Assembly: GCF_900100885.1 (NCBI RefSeq)
Contig: NZ_LT629692.1
Span: 2,232,001-2,296,000 of the forward strand
Length of the DNA stretch: 64,000 nt
Reading direction: 5' to 3'
From: Microbacterium pygmaeum
Lineage (GTDB): Bacteria > Actinomycetota > Actinomycetes > Actinomycetales > Microbacteriaceae
In this document: positions 41,271 to 49,430 of the stretch, piece after piece
How the letters are laid out: each line of letters opens with the position of its first letter
Position numbering within the stretch: position 1 is the stretch's first letter
Notes under the pieces: generated by a model
What the model saw: only the letters and a program-made list of their open reading frames with translations
The model's database searches: none
Told to the model about the DNA's origin: nothing
Made by a program: the position numbers and the translations under genes

Positions 41271-42830
41271 ATGACTTCGACACTCACGCAAGATCTCGCG
41301 CTGGCCGATGCGGCGAGCAGACGCGTCGACTGGCGCGGCTGGGCCGCGCTCGTCGTGCTCATGCTGCCGGTGCTGCTGGTCTCAGTCGACAACACCGTGC
41401 TCAGTTTCGCGCTGCCGCAGATCGCCCTGGACCTCGAGCCGACCGCCACGCAGCAGCTGTGGATCATCGATTCGTATCCGCTGGTGCTCGCCAGCCTGCT
41501 GGTGACGATGGGCGTGCTGGGCGACCGGTTCGGACGCCGGCGGATGCTGCTCATCGGCGCCGCCGGGTTCGGTGCCGTCTCGGCGCTGGCCGCATTCGCC
41601 CCGAGTGCTGAGTGGCTGATCGCTGCGCGCGCGCTGATGGGCGTCTTCGGCGCGATGCTGATGCCCTCGACGCTCTCGCTGCTGCGCAGCATCTTCACCG
41701 ACCGCGATCAGCGACGGATGGCGATCGCGATCTGGGCGTCGGCGTTCTCCGCCGGTGCCGCGCTGGGACCCGTCGTCGGGGGAATACTCCTCGAGCACTT
41801 CGCCTGGGGTTCGGTGTTCCTGATGGCGGTGCCGGTCCTCGTGCCGCTGCTGATCCTCGTGCCGCTGCTGGTGCCGGAGAGCCGCGACCCTCACCCCGGT
41901 CGCTTCGATCCGACGAGCGTCGTGCTGTCCTTGGCCACGATGGTGCCGATCGTCTACGCGATCAAGGAGTTCGCGGTGCACGGGCTCGAGAGCGTCCTGC
42001 CCCCGTTGCTGGTGGTGGCCGGTGCCGTCTTCGGCTGGCTGTTCGTCCGCCGCCAGAACCGCCTCGACGATCCGATGCTCGACATGCGGCTGTTCCGCCG
42101 CGCGACCTTCTCCGGTTCGGTGCTGGTCAACCTTCTGAGTGTCGTCGGCCTCGTGGGCTTCCTGTACTTCGTCGCGCAGCACCTGCAGCTCATCGTGGGG
42201 CTGTCGCCACTGGAAGCCGGGCTCGCGCTGGTGCCCGGCCTGCTCGCCATGATCGTCGCCGGCATCGGGGTGGTGCCGATCGCCAAGCGCGTCGCGCCGA
42301 GGATCGTCGTCCCGGTCGCGCTCTGCTTCTCGATCCTGGGGTACGTGCTGGTGGCGGTTGCGGCGAGCACCGGCATCCTGCCGCTGCTGATCGGCGCCTT
42401 CGTCGCGCTGGGTGTCGGCATCGGTGCCGCCGAGACCGTTTCGAACGAGCTGATCCTCGCGAGCGCCCCGCCGGCCAAGGCGGGGGCGGCGAGCGCTGTC
42501 TCCGAGACCGCCTACGAGCTGGGCGCGGTCCTGGGAACGACGATCATCGGCGGTCTCCTGGCGGCCTTCTACCGGGCGAATCTCGTGCTGCCGGCCGATC
42601 TGCCGGCAGCGGCGGCGGAGGCGGCTCGCGAGACGCTCGCCGGGGCTGTCGCGGCCTCGCACACCATCGATGTGACGCTCGGACAGGCACTGCGCGATGC
42701 CGCGGCTCATGCGTTCGATGCGGGAGTCGGCGTCACGGCGCTGATCGGCGCAGGGCTCATCGTCATCGCGGCGGTGATCGCCGCACTCACCCTCGGCGGC
42801 ACGCCGCGCCGGGAGCCCGCCGAGCACTGA
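41271..42830 (+). CDS. MFS transporter, DHA2 (14-helix) drug efflux type
   Basis: A 519-residue protein with 14 hydrophobic helices. DHA2 features include VSVDNTVLSFALPQIALDL on helix 1, WIIDSYPLVLASLLVTMGVLGDRFGRRRML (read in two parts: motif D1 and motif A) and SAGAALGPVVGGILLEHFAWG (motif C, drug/proton antiport). The group includes QacA, LfrA and EmrB. No ribosome site precedes ATG 41271. Controlled, by position, by the divergent TetR. Substrate unknown. Confidence 0.9.
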   Translation: MTSTLTQDLALADAASRRVDWRGWAALVVLMLPVLLVSVDNTVLSFALPQIALDLEPTATQQLWIIDSYPLVLASLLVTMGVLGDRFGRRRMLLIGAAGFGAVSALAAFAPSAEWLIAARALMGVFGAMLMPSTLSLLRSIFTDRDQRRMAIAIWASAFSAGAALGPVVGGILLEHFAWGSVFLMAVPVLVPLLILVPLLVPESRDPHPGRFDPTSVVLSLATMVPIVYAIKEFAVHGLESVLPPLLVVAGAVFGWLFVRRQNRLDDPMLDMRLFRRATFSGSVLVNLLSVVGLVGFLYFVAQHLQLIVGLSPLEAGLALVPGLLAMIVAGIGVVPIAKRVAPRIVVPVALCFSILGYVLVAVAASTGILPLLIGAFVALGVGIGAAETVSNELILASAPPAKAGAASAVSETAYELGAVLGTTIIGGLLAAFYRANLVLPADLPAAAAEAARETLAGAVAASHTIDVTLGQALRDAAAHAFDAGVGVTALIGAGLIVIAAVIAALTLGGTPRREPAEH

Positions 42831-42841
42831 CCCCTCGCCGT

Positions 42842-42933
42842 GTGCACGGCTTCACGCCGTGTGCACGGCTTCACGCCGAGTGCACGGGTTCACGGCGGCA
42901 TCGAACCCGTGCACCCGGCGGCAGGTCGTGCAC
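42842..42933. repeat. Three 19-bp tandem repeats plus 12-bp hairpin
   Basis: GTGCACGGCTTCACGCCGT (42842-42860) is repeated at 42861 with one change and at 42880 as GTGCACGGGTTCACGGCGG. The third copy's first 12 bases (42880-42891) pair perfectly with GAACCCGTGCAC (42903-42914) over an 11-base loop; a fifth GTGCAC is at 42928-42933. It lies just after the DHA2 exporter stop and may act as its terminator. There are no spacers, so it is not a CRISPR array. The rest of the gap to leuB holds no gene. Confidence 0.75.
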
Positions 42934-43019
42934 TCGGCGCCGGCTCGGCGCGGGGTGCCGCAACCCCCGGCCGCTATCGTTGTTGCGAATGCCGAGACTG
43001 GATACGCAAAAGGAGTCGG

Positions 43020-44087
43020 ATGTCGGACGCGCAGGAGACCAGGACCGTCAGGCTGGCCGTGATCCCGGGGGACGGCATCGGTCCCGAGGTCATCGCCGAG
43101 GCGGAGAAAGTGCTGGATGCCGTGACCGACGGCTCCGGCATCCGATTCGAGTCCACCCGCTTCTCACTGGGAGCCGCACGCTACCTCGAGACCGGTGACA
43201 CGCTCACCGATGACGACCTCGCCGCCATCGCGAGCCATGACGCGATCCTCCTCGGCGCCGTGGGAGGGGTCCCAGGCGACCCACGTCTGAAGGACGCGAA
43301 CATCGAGCGCGGCCTGCTGCTGAAGCTGCGGTTCGAGTTGGACCACTACGTCAACCTGCGTCCGTCGAAGCTCTACCCCGGCGTGCCGGGACCGCTCGCC
43401 GAACCCGGCGACATCGACTTCGTCGTGGTCCGCGAGGGCACCGAGGGCCCGTACGTCGGCAACGGCGGATCGATCCGGCGCGGCACTGCGCACGAGATCG
43501 CGAACGAGACATCGGTGAACACCGCGTTCGGCGTGGAGCGCGTCGTCCGCTACGCCTTCGCTCTCGCCGAGCGACGCCGCAGGAAGCTCACGCTCGTGCA
43601 CAAGACGAACGTCCTGGTGCACGCCGGCGGGATCTGGAAGCGGATCGTGGATGCCGTGGCGCAGGAGCACCCGGACGTGGCCGTAGACTATCTGCACGTC
43701 GACGCGGCAACGATCTTCCTGGTCACGAACCCGTCCCGTTTCGACGTTCTCGTCACCGACAACCTCTTCGGCGACATCCTGACAGACCTGGCCGGCGCCG
43801 TCACCGGTGGCATCGGTCTCGCAGCGTCCGGGAACATCAACCCGGATGGCGCGTTCCCGTCGATGTTCGAGCCTGTTCATGGTTCAGCGCCCGACATCGC
43901 GGGGCAGCAGCAGGCCGACCCTACGGCCGCGATCCTCTCCGTCGCACTCCTGCTCGATCATCTCGGGCTCGCCGACGAATCGCAGCGCGTCACCCGCGCT
44001 GTGGAGGAGGACATCGCGGTTCGAGGCGACACGGCACGCTCCACCGCAGCAATCGGCGACGCGATCGTCGCGCGACTGCGGGCGTAA
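43020..44087 (+). CDS. leuB: 3-isopropylmalate dehydrogenase
   Basis: A 355-residue NAD-dependent decarboxylating dehydrogenase of leucine synthesis. VIPGDGIGPEVIAEA opens the protein; the substrate arginines lie in the GLLLKLRFELDHYVNLRPSKL region, VVREGTEGPYVGNGG is the family's central motif, and the Mg aspartates are in VLVTDNLFGDILTDLAGA. GFEPVHGSAPDI-like sequence (FEPVHGSAPDI) is present. AAAAGGAG precedes ATG 43020. It fits the compact actinobacterial type, and ilvE follows. Confidence 0.94.
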   Translation: MSDAQETRTVRLAVIPGDGIGPEVIAEAEKVLDAVTDGSGIRFESTRFSLGAARYLETGDTLTDDDLAAIASHDAILLGAVGGVPGDPRLKDANIERGLLLKLRFELDHYVNLRPSKLYPGVPGPLAEPGDIDFVVVREGTEGPYVGNGGSIRRGTAHEIANETSVNTAFGVERVVRYAFALAERRRRKLTLVHKTNVLVHAGGIWKRIVDAVAQEHPDVAVDYLHVDAATIFLVTNPSRFDVLVTDNLFGDILTDLAGAVTGGIGLAASGNINPDGAFPSMFEPVHGSAPDIAGQQQADPTAAILSVALLLDHLGLADESQRVTRAVEEDIAVRGDTARSTAAIGDAIVARLRA

Positions 44088-44097
44088 CCTGGAACCT

Positions 44098-44114
44098 CGC
44101 CCACCGCGTGGGCG
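44098..44114. other. Small hairpin between leuB and ilvE
   Basis: CGCCCAC-CGC-GTGGGCG is a perfect 7-bp stem with a 3-base loop in the 48-base gap. It has no T-run. It may reduce readthrough or protect a 3' end, but could be chance in GC-rich DNA. Confidence 0.3.
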
Positions 44115-44135
44115 CATGACCCGCTTGGATGTGAC

Positions 44136-45242
44136 ATGACCCTCATCGGAATCGACCCCGACACCGGACTCGCACCGCTCGAGTTCGCCGTGACCAAGAA
44201 TCTCGCCGCGAAGAGCCCCGCGCAGCGCGACGAGATCCTGCAGAACCCCGGCTTCGGACAGAGCTTCACCGACCACATGGTCGATATCTGCTGGTCGGTG
44301 GGCGGCGGCTGGCATCGCCCGCGCGTCCAGCCCTACGGTCCGATCACGCTCGACCCCGCCGCCGCGGTGCTGCACTACGGGCAGGAGATCTTCGAGGGGA
44401 TCAAGGCCTACCGTCACGCCGACGGCTCGGTGCACACCTTCCGCCCCGATCAGAACGGTCGTCGCCTGCAGCGGTCCGCGCGCCGGCTCGCCCTCCCCGA
44501 ACTCCCGGTGTCGTACTTCATCCAGTCGCTGCAGGAGCTCATCGCCGTCGACGGCGCCTGGGTTCCGAGCGGCGAGGACCAGAGCCTGTACCTGCGTCCG
44601 TTCATGTTCGCCAAGGAGGCGTTCCTGGGGGTCCGGCCCGCGCATAAGGTCAACTACTACGTCATCGCCTCACCCGCCGGAGCGTACTTCAAGGGCGGCG
44701 TCCAGCCCGTCTCCATCTGGTTGAGCGAGGACTACGCGCGCGCCGGCAAGGGCGGAACGGGTGCAGCCAAGACCGGCGGCAACTACGCCGCCTCGCTGCT
44801 CCCGCAGGCCGAGGCGTACGAGAACGAGTGCGACCAGGTGGTCTTCCTCGACTCGGACGGCAACGTGGAAGAGCTCGGGGGCATGAACGTCGTCTTCGTC
44901 TACAAGGACGGGACTGTCGTCACGCCCGAGTCGCCGTCGATCCTCGAGGGCATCACCCGCGACTCGATCCTGCAGCTGGCGCGCGACCGCGGCCACAAGG
45001 TGGAGGGTCGCCCGGTCTCGCTCGCCGAATGGCGTTCCGGCGTGGCATCCGGCGACATCGTCGAGGTGTTCGCCTGCGGAACAGCGGCGGTCGTGACACC
45101 GATCGGTGTGCTCAAGGGCAAGGACTTCTTCGACGAGCAGCCGCTGGGCACGCTCGCCCTGGAGCTTCGTCAGGAGCTCACCGACATCCAGTACGGTCGC
45201 GCCGAGGACAAGCACGGCTGGCTGTTGCGCCTGGATGCCTGA
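44136..45242 (+). CDS. ilvE: Branched-chain amino acid aminotransferase
   Basis: A 368-residue fold-type IV PLP enzyme, last step of valine, leucine and isoleucine synthesis. The PLP lysine is in GAAKTGGNYAASL; YGQEIFEGIKAY, RPFMFAKEAFLGV and the cofactor segment LGGMNVVFV ... SPSILEGITRDSIL are classical for large (class II-like) BCATs. Actinobacterial type by length. Follows leuB, and completes with ilvD/BN/C in this window nearly the whole pathway. Confidence 0.95.
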   Translation: MTLIGIDPDTGLAPLEFAVTKNLAAKSPAQRDEILQNPGFGQSFTDHMVDICWSVGGGWHRPRVQPYGPITLDPAAAVLHYGQEIFEGIKAYRHADGSVHTFRPDQNGRRLQRSARRLALPELPVSYFIQSLQELIAVDGAWVPSGEDQSLYLRPFMFAKEAFLGVRPAHKVNYYVIASPAGAYFKGGVQPVSIWLSEDYARAGKGGTGAAKTGGNYAASLLPQAEAYENECDQVVFLDSDGNVEELGGMNVVFVYKDGTVVTPESPSILEGITRDSILQLARDRGHKVEGRPVSLAEWRSGVASGDIVEVFACGTAAVVTPIGVLKGKDFFDEQPLGTLALELRQELTDIQYGRAEDKHGWLLRLDA

Positions 45243-45252
45243 CCGACGTGGC

Positions 45253-45258
45253 TAGTCT
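45253..45258 (+). promoter_or_regulatory. Putative -10 (TAGTCT) of the FAH-family gene
   Basis: TAGTCT, 6 bases, then GTG 45265, in the 22-base gap after ilvE; leaderless spacing. Confidence 0.5.
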
Positions 45259-45264
45259 GGAACG

Positions 45265-46029
45265 GTGAGGATCGCACGCTTCAGCCACCAGGACGCCATC
45301 CGCTACGGCATCGTCGATGACACCGATCTGGTCGTCCTCGACGGTGACCCGATGTTCGCAGGATTCGACACGACCGGCGAACGCATACCGCTGGGCGAGG
45401 TGGTGCTGCTGGCGCCGGTGATCCCGCGCTCGAAGGTCATCGCCGTCGGGCGCAACTATCGCGCGCACGCGGAGGAGCTCGGCAACCAGGTCCCTGCCGA
45501 GCCGATGCTGTTCTTCAAGCCGAACACGTCCGTCATCGGCCCGGGCGACTCGATCGTCCGACCGCCGCAGTCCTCCTTCACCTCGTTCGAAGGCGAACTC
45601 GCCGTGGTGATCGGCTCGATCGCGAAGAACGTGGCACCCGAACGCGCGTCCGAGGTGGTCTTCGGCTACACGATCGCCAACGACGTCACCGCCCGCGACC
45701 TGCAGAAGAGCGACGGCCAGTGGGCGCGGGCGAAGGGCTTCGACACCTTCTGCCCCCTCGGCCCGGCGATCGAGACCGACTTCGACGTGGCGGGCGCCAC
45801 GCTGGAGACACGCTTGAACGGCACTGTTGCGCAGAGCGCCCCCCTCACGGACATGATCCACTCGGTCGCCGACATCATCGCGTACGCCTCCGCGGCGTTC
45901 ACCCTGCTTCCCGGGGATGTCATCCTCACCGGTACGCCGTCGGGGGTCGGTGCCTTCGTCGCCGGCGACACGATCGAGGTCGAGATCTCCGGACTCGGCA
46001 CGCTGCGGAACACCGCCCGCGACGCGTGA
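45265..46029 (+). CDS. Fumarylacetoacetate hydrolase family protein
   Basis: A 254-residue protein with the FAH C-terminal domain. Metal ligands are in FTSFEGELAVVIG (two Glu) and TIANDVTARDLQ (Asp); KVIAVGRNYRAHAEELG and PLGPAIETDFD are further family marks. Such proteins hydrolyse or decarboxylate C-C bonds of acylpyruvates (oxaloacetate decarboxylase, acylpyruvase). The conserved position between ilvE and gltX in Actinobacteria suggests a housekeeping task, possibly oxaloacetate clean-up (inference). Overlaps the MFS gene by 4 bases. Confidence 0.87.
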   Translation: MRIARFSHQDAIRYGIVDDTDLVVLDGDPMFAGFDTTGERIPLGEVVLLAPVIPRSKVIAVGRNYRAHAEELGNQVPAEPMLFFKPNTSVIGPGDSIVRPPQSSFTSFEGELAVVIGSIAKNVAPERASEVVFGYTIANDVTARDLQKSDGQWARAKGFDTFCPLGPAIETDFDVAGATLETRLNGTVAQSAPLTDMIHSVADIIAYASAAFTLLPGDVILTGTPSGVGAFVAGDTIEVEISGLGTLRNTARDA

Positions 46030-47279
46030 GCGCACTGACAGCCGCCGACGTCGCGCGCATTCAGCGCCGCACGATCGGCGTGCTGTCGACTGCACAGGTC
46101 CTCGGCGGCGTCGCCTTCGGTGCGACCATCTCGCTCGGAGCGGTGCTGGCGGCCCACGTCTCCGGGGATGAGACGTTCTCCGGCCTGGCCGCAGCGGCGG
46201 TCACGTTCGGCACCGCGCTGATCGCGATCCCGCTGGCGGGGCTCGCTCGCCGTCGCGGTCGCCGGCTGTCCCTGTCCACCGGCATGCTGCTCGCACTGGT
46301 CGGTGTGACGCTGGTCGTCCTCGCGGCGAGCGTGCGATCCTTCCCGCTCCTCCTGGTCGCGTTCCTCCTCGTCGGCGGGGGACAGGCCGCGAACCTGCAA
46401 TCCCGCTTCGCCGCGGCCGACCTCGCCACCGATGCGTCGCGCGGACGCGACCTGTCGATCGTGGTCTGGGCGACCACGATCGGTGCGGTGCTCGGCCCGA
46501 ACCTCACCGGGCCGGGCGAACTGCTCGGCGATGCGATCGGCATGCCCCCGCTCACCGGACCGTACGTCTTCACGATCGTCGGCCAGACGCTGGGCATCGC
46601 GCTGTACCTTGTGGCGCTGCGGCCGGATCCGCTGCTGACAGCGCAGCGCGTGGTCGCCGAGGCATCCGCTCGCTCCACCGCCGAGCGCATCGCGAAACCC
46701 GACCAGGCGCGCGTGGCCCGGTACGCCATCTTCGCCGTCGCCGCCGCCCACGGCGTGATGGTCGCGGTGATGGCGATGACGCCGGTGCACCTGCTGCATC
46801 ACGGTGCGACACTGACGATCATCGGCATCACCCTGAGTCTGCACATCGCCGGAATGTACGCGCTGGCGCCGGTCTTCGGCATCCTCGCCGACCGCCTGGG
46901 CCGCATCGCGACGATCCTCCTCGGGCAGCTGCTCATCGCCGCGGCACTGGTGACGGCGTCCTTCGGGCAGGATTCCACGAGCGCGGTCACCATCGGACTC
47001 ACCCTGCTGGGACTCGGCTGGAGCGCGACCACCGTCGCCGGGTCCGCCCTGCTGACCGAGGCGTCCTCCGAGGCGCGGCGCACCCGGCGACAGGGACTCA
47101 GCGACTTCACCATGAGCATGGTCGGCGCCATCGGGGCGATCCTGGCCGGCGTGATCCTCGGGTGGATCGGGTACGGCGGTCTGTCGCTCCTGGTGAGCGT
47201 CGCGGTGGTGGCGGTGGTGGCGCTCGCGCCGCTCGGACGCGCGGCGATGACCGCGGGTCGGCAGCAGCTCAGCGCCTGA
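46026..47279 (+). CDS. MFS transporter
   Basis: A 417-residue 12-helix major facilitator. It starts at the GTG overlapping the FAH-gene stop. IPLAGLARRRGRRLSLSTGML is motif A; GGGQAANLQSRFAAADLA on helix 4, and FGILADRLGRIATILLG is the motif A repeat in the second half. No substrate clue beyond its coupling to the FAH-family gene. The 3' end overlaps the convergent aminotransferase gene by 11 bases. Confidence 0.83.
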   Translation: MSALTAADVARIQRRTIGVLSTAQVLGGVAFGATISLGAVLAAHVSGDETFSGLAAAAVTFGTALIAIPLAGLARRRGRRLSLSTGMLLALVGVTLVVLAASVRSFPLLLVAFLLVGGGQAANLQSRFAAADLATDASRGRDLSIVVWATTIGAVLGPNLTGPGELLGDAIGMPPLTGPYVFTIVGQTLGIALYLVALRPDPLLTAQRVVAEASARSTAERIAKPDQARVARYAIFAVAAAHGVMVAVMAMTPVHLLHHGATLTIIGITLSLHIAGMYALAPVFGILADRLGRIATILLGQLLIAAALVTASFGQDSTSAVTIGLTLLGLGWSATTVAGSALLTEASSEARRTRRQGLSDFTMSMVGAIGAILAGVILGWIGYGGLSLLVSVAVVAVVALAPLGRAAMTAGRQQLSA

Positions 47280-48363
47280 GTGCGACGACGGCGTCCTGAA
47301 CGTCCTGCTCATCGTTGAACACGTGGAACGCGACGCGTGCCCGACCTGCCCTGCCCGAGGCCGTGATCCCCGCCACCGTCAGGCGCGCGAGGTCGGCACC
47401 GTCTGCGTCGTCCCATGTGACGATGGCGCTGGAACGGTCCGGCTCGGCGATCCCGATCGCCGATCGGAACCGCGCTGCGAGCGAGGTCGCGTGCACGTAC
47501 AGTGCTGCGGGGTCGAGTGCCGCGAACAGCTCGAGTGCGGGCTCGGCGCCCACGAAGGCCTGCCAGGCGGGGGAGAGGTCGAACCGGGAGGCGTCGGCGG
47601 CGAGCGCCGGTTCCGCGCCATAGCAGCATGACCACGGATCAGCGCCGGCATACCAGCCGGCGAAGGCGGGTCGGATGCTGCGACCGAAGTCTTCGGAGAT
47701 CGCAAGGAACGCGACGCCGCGGGGAGCGCACAGCCACTTGTACGCGTGGCAGATCACCGCGTCGTACTGCGCGGCGTCCACCGGAAGCCATCCCACGGCC
47801 TGCGTCGCGTCGCACAGCGTACGTGCGCCGGCGTTCGCAGCGGCAGCCCGGATCGCCGCGGCATCGGCCACCTCGCCCGTCGCGGACTGGACGATCGAGA
47901 AGACCACGAGCCACGTGTCGGCGGTGATCGCTTCCGCCAACTCCGGAAACGGCGCGCTGCGCAGCCGCACGCCGCGTCCGGCATGGACGAAGGGAAGGAC
48001 CATCGACGAGAAGTCGCCTTCGGCGCACAGCACCTCGGCGCCATCGGGCACGGACGTCGCCAGAAGGCCCGCGAACGCCGATGCCTGCGAGCCGATGGCG
48101 ACGTGCGAGGGATCCACGCCGACGAGTCGCGCGAACGATGCCCGGGTGCGCTCGACGACCGCCGTGTAGTGCGCGCCCGTCGCGGAACCGGATGCCGCGG
48201 CATCGAGGTCGGCGATCACCGCGGCCCGGGTGGCCAGGCTCGGCAGGCCCATCGTGCAGGCGGCCAGGTAGCCACGACCGCCGGTGAACTGCGATCCGGC
48301 GTCCGAGAAGGTCGATACGGGAGGCGCCGCCGGCACGGATCCTGGAGACACGATCGCGGTCAT
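47269..48363 (-). CDS. Class V aminotransferase (PLP enzyme)
   Basis: A 364-residue fold-type I PLP enzyme of the class V group (cysteine desulfurase, kynureninase, isopenicillin N epimerase types). The PLP Lys is Lys209 in ICHAYKWLCAPRG and the pyridine Asp is Asp185 in LCDATQAVGWLPVD. No Cys-containing desulfurase loop is seen, so it is not an IscS-type sulphur donor. Ends VAFHVFNDEQDVQDAVVALR. The start is ATG 48363; a divergent LysR gene lies 81 bases away and probably controls it. Substrate unknown. Confidence 0.8.
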   Translation of the reverse strand: MTAIVSPGSVPAAPPVSTFSDAGSQFTGGRGYLAACTMGLPSLATRAAVIADLDAAASGSATGAHYTAVVERTRASFARLVGVDPSHVAIGSQASAFAGLLATSVPDGAEVLCAEGDFSSMVLPFVHAGRGVRLRSAPFPELAEAITADTWLVVFSIVQSATGEVADAAAIRAAAANAGARTLCDATQAVGWLPVDAAQYDAVICHAYKWLCAPRGVAFLAISEDFGRSIRPAFAGWYAGADPWSCCYGAEPALAADASRFDLSPAWQAFVGAEPALELFAALDPAALYVHATSLAARFRSAIGIAEPDRSSAIVTWDDADGADLARLTVAGITASGRAGRARVAFHVFNDEQDVQDAVVALRR

Positions 48364-48416
48364 ACATCCAGCGTGCGGGCGGATGAGGAATTCGTCCAGG
48401 GCAGGTTTCCAATCCG

Positions 48417-48439
48417 AATCATGCTCTGCGCTTATGATT
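48417..48439 (+). promoter_or_regulatory. LysR-type operator with embedded -10
   Basis: AATCAT (48417-48422), 11 bases, ATGATT (48434-48439): the inverted-repeat T-N11-A layout of LysR-family sites. TATGAT (48433-48438) inside the right arm is a near-consensus -10 ending 6 bases before GTG 48445, so the LysR gene is probably leaderless and autorepressed. Confidence 0.6.
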
Positions 48440-48444
48440 GCAAT

Positions 48445-49419
48445 GTGACGTATTCCGCTCCCGAGGACTCGGACTTCGACGCGCTGACGGTGCGCGTCGT
48501 CAAGGCCATCGGTGATCAGGGGTCGATCACGGCGGCGGCAGCGCTCCTGGGCTACAGTCAGCCGGCAGTGAGTCAGCACATCAAGCGACTCGAACAGCGG
48601 TTGGGCGTGGCGGTGGTCGAACGCGTCGGCCGCTCCGTGCGGCTGACCGAGGCCGGACGGATTCTCGCGCGACACGCGCCCGCTGTCACCACGGCGCTGG
48701 ACGCGGCGGCCGGCGAGCTGGCGGAGCTTCGCGGCCTGCGCGCCGGACGTGTGCGGCTCGTCGGCTTCCCCTCCGCGTCGCCGACGGTGGTACCACGGCT
48801 GCTGGCCGACCTCGCCCGTCATCACCCCGGTGTGACGATCACCTATGTGGAGGCCGAGCCGCCGGAGGCGGTGGAGGCGGTGCGCGGGGACCGCGCGGAC
48901 ATCGCGCTCACCTTCAGTTACCCGGGTGACCGGGACGACCCGCACGGTGCGAGTGCGAGCGGACTCGCCGTCCGCGCCGTGGGCACCGACGACCTCCTCG
49001 TCGTGCTGCCCGCCGGGCATGCCGCAACAGAACGAGCTGACGGAGAGGCCCTCGATCTCCCGGTGCTCGCAGAAGAGAACTGGATCGCCGGGTGCCCGCG
49101 CTGCCGCGGCCACCTTCTCGAGGTCTGCGGCCGGGCGGGCTTCATCCCGCGGATCGGCTTCGAGACCGACAACTTCGTCGCGGTCGAAGGACTCGTCGCG
49201 CAGGGGATCGGAGTGGCGACACTGCCGCGGATGGCGGTGGACTCCTTCCCGCCCCTTCCCGGCATCGTGACCGTGCCGCTGCCGCGCAGCGAGGCGCGGA
49301 CGCTCCACGTCGTGACCGCCCACGGCGCCGAGCGGGTCCCGGCGGTGCGCGCCACCCTGCTCACGCTGACGGGCGTGCTGGCGCATGCGAGCCCGGTGGC
49401 CGAGGCATCCGCGAACTAA
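48445..49419 (+). CDS. LysR family transcriptional regulator
   Basis: A 324-residue regulator starting at GTG 48445 (ATG 48421 is in frame but lies inside the operator). The HTH covers residues about 10-65: ALTVRVVKAIGDQGSITAAA, LLGYSQPAVSQHIKRLEQRLG, RVGRSVRLTEAGR. The co-inducer domain follows, with a Cys pair (GCPRCRGHLLEVC) that might sense redox or metal, unusual for the family. Divergent from the class V aminotransferase gene, the likely target. Confidence 0.88.
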   Translation: MTYSAPEDSDFDALTVRVVKAIGDQGSITAAAALLGYSQPAVSQHIKRLEQRLGVAVVERVGRSVRLTEAGRILARHAPAVTTALDAAAGELAELRGLRAGRVRLVGFPSASPTVVPRLLADLARHHPGVTITYVEAEPPEAVEAVRGDRADIALTFSYPGDRDDPHGASASGLAVRAVGTDDLLVVLPAGHAATERADGEALDLPVLAEENWIAGCPRCRGHLLEVCGRAGFIPRIGFETDNFVAVEGLVAQGIGVATLPRMAVDSFPPLPGIVTVPLPRSEARTLHVVTAHGAERVPAVRATLLTLTGVLAHASPVAEASAN

Positions 49420-49422
49420 GCT
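49417..49422 (+). promoter_or_regulatory. Putative -10 (TAAGCT) of gltX, built on the LysR stop codon
   Basis: The TAA stop of the LysR gene (49417-49419) is the first half of TAAGCT, which ends 8 bases before ATG 49431. GGAAGG lies between, so a very short leader is also possible. Confidence 0.4.
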
Positions 49423-49430
49423 GGAAGGCG

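Noticed and set aside
42842..42933. Tandem repeats as a CRISPR array
   Set aside because: The units abut with a 19-bp period and no unique spacers, and no cas genes are present.
48364..49386. N-terminal extension of the class V aminotransferase gene
   Set aside because: The frame is open for another 340 codons on the minus strand, but it lies antisense to the complete LysR gene and has Arg/His-rich shadow composition.
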